Below, one piece after another: positions 63,764 through 64,000 of a stretch of 64,000 bases of DNA. The notes beneath the pieces are model-generated. The model was given only the letters and a program-made list of their open reading frames with translations, was not told the DNA's origin and did no database searches. Position numbers and translations under genes: made by a program. Each line of letters starts with the position of its first letter. Position 1 is the first letter of the stretch. The DNA comes from Bacteroidota bacterium (GTDB taxonomy: Bacteria; Bacteroidota; Bacteroidia; AKYH767-A; 2013-40CM-41-45): NCBI GenBank assembly GCA_016708785.1, contig JADJFC010000016.1, positions 252,683-316,682 of the forward strand. Reading direction: 5' to 3'.

Positions 63764-64000
63764 GTTTCATTAAATAAAGTGTTTCTCGAATTTCCAATTT
63801 CAATGGATTGATTGTCGAGATACCTCCAGCTATTTCTTCCATTGCGAACTCCGTTCTCATAAACAAAGCTCATTATTTTCTCTGAAAATAAAAACAGTTT
63901 TACATTGGTTTCGTCATCAATCGAAACCCAATGCTGGTTTGAAAGTTTCGTTAAGTCATCGAGCTTTTTGCTATATCGTTGAAGACTTGGAATGATGTCT
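63764..64000 (-). CDS. Unknown protein, N-terminal part, runs off window
   Basis: The minus-strand frame is open from the window edge: DIIPSLQRYSKKLDDLTKLS, NQHWVSIDDETNVKLFLFSE, KIMSFVYENGVRNGRNSWRY, LDNQSIEIGNSRNTLFNE, then an indel joins it to the next piece. The phrase VYENGVRNGRNSWRYLDN is distinctive but I do not recognise the family. Start lies outside the window. Confidence 0.5.

Overview
This window looks like a fragment of a Bacteroidota genome (Sphingobacteriia/Chitinophagia/Flavobacteriia side, lineage not resolvable by eye). It is AT-rich. Most genes encode secreted or surface proteins with an N-terminal signal peptide, beta-sandwich, beta-propeller or Ig-like modules, and a C-terminal type IX secretion (T9SS) sorting domain of the YPNP...GxYxxxI...K type. 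Shine-Dalgarno sites are almost absent; the clear exception is the group II intron ORF. Most genes carry one or more frameshifts or in-frame stops, many at A/T homopolymers, and two genes show pairs of compensating indels. I therefore give gene-level extents for broken genes. Draft-quality sequence explains much of this, but some genes (Dps, lipoprotein copy 1, the metallophosphatase) may be truly decayed.

Layout. 1-7.4 kb, minus strand: a giant secreted multidomain S8 peptidase (LamG, CARDB-like, HYR, MopE-like, SprB-like, subtilase), a small disordered protein with a strong terminator, and a T9SS-exported purple-acid-phosphatase-like enzyme that has lost its GNHD segment. 7.5-16 kb: two tiny overlapping membrane proteins, an ORF6N protein, a decayed secreted protein, unidentified remnants, a decayed Dps, and a tandem duplication of a lipoprotein gene with a long palindrome. 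16-20 kb, minus strand: two T9SS proteins and a small secreted protein, followed by REP-like elements.

20.3-25.7 kb is an accessory island: a 3' tRNA-like fragment, a tyrosine recombinase, several unidentified genes and an ADP-ribosylglycohydrolase. 26.3-34 kb, minus strand, holds an array of paralogous secreted proteins with an IPYQA-type N-terminal module, interrupted by a large PKD/SprB-type T9SS protein. At 34.4-36.3 kb a group II intron sits inside a copy of the REP-like element; a related uninterrupted copy at 39.7 kb shows the empty site.

36.8-44.9 kb: a membrane J-domain protein, an HD-domain phosphohydrolase, a T9SS protein, a Kelch-type propeller protein and a LamG/Ig-like T9SS protein. 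44.9-47.9 kb: a translationally coupled lipoprotein and DUF5723 outer-membrane barrel. 48.1-59.7 kb is the least familiar locus: a compact operon of three exported proteins ending in a large TPR protein, a convergent TPR protein, a lipoprotein, a lipid-anchored trypsin-like protease with a full triad, and a large membrane protein ending in a probable SPOR domain. It may be one envelope-associated module (inference). 59.7-64 kb: two more T9SS/propeller-type proteins, a suspicious all-G/C tract, and a partial unknown gene.
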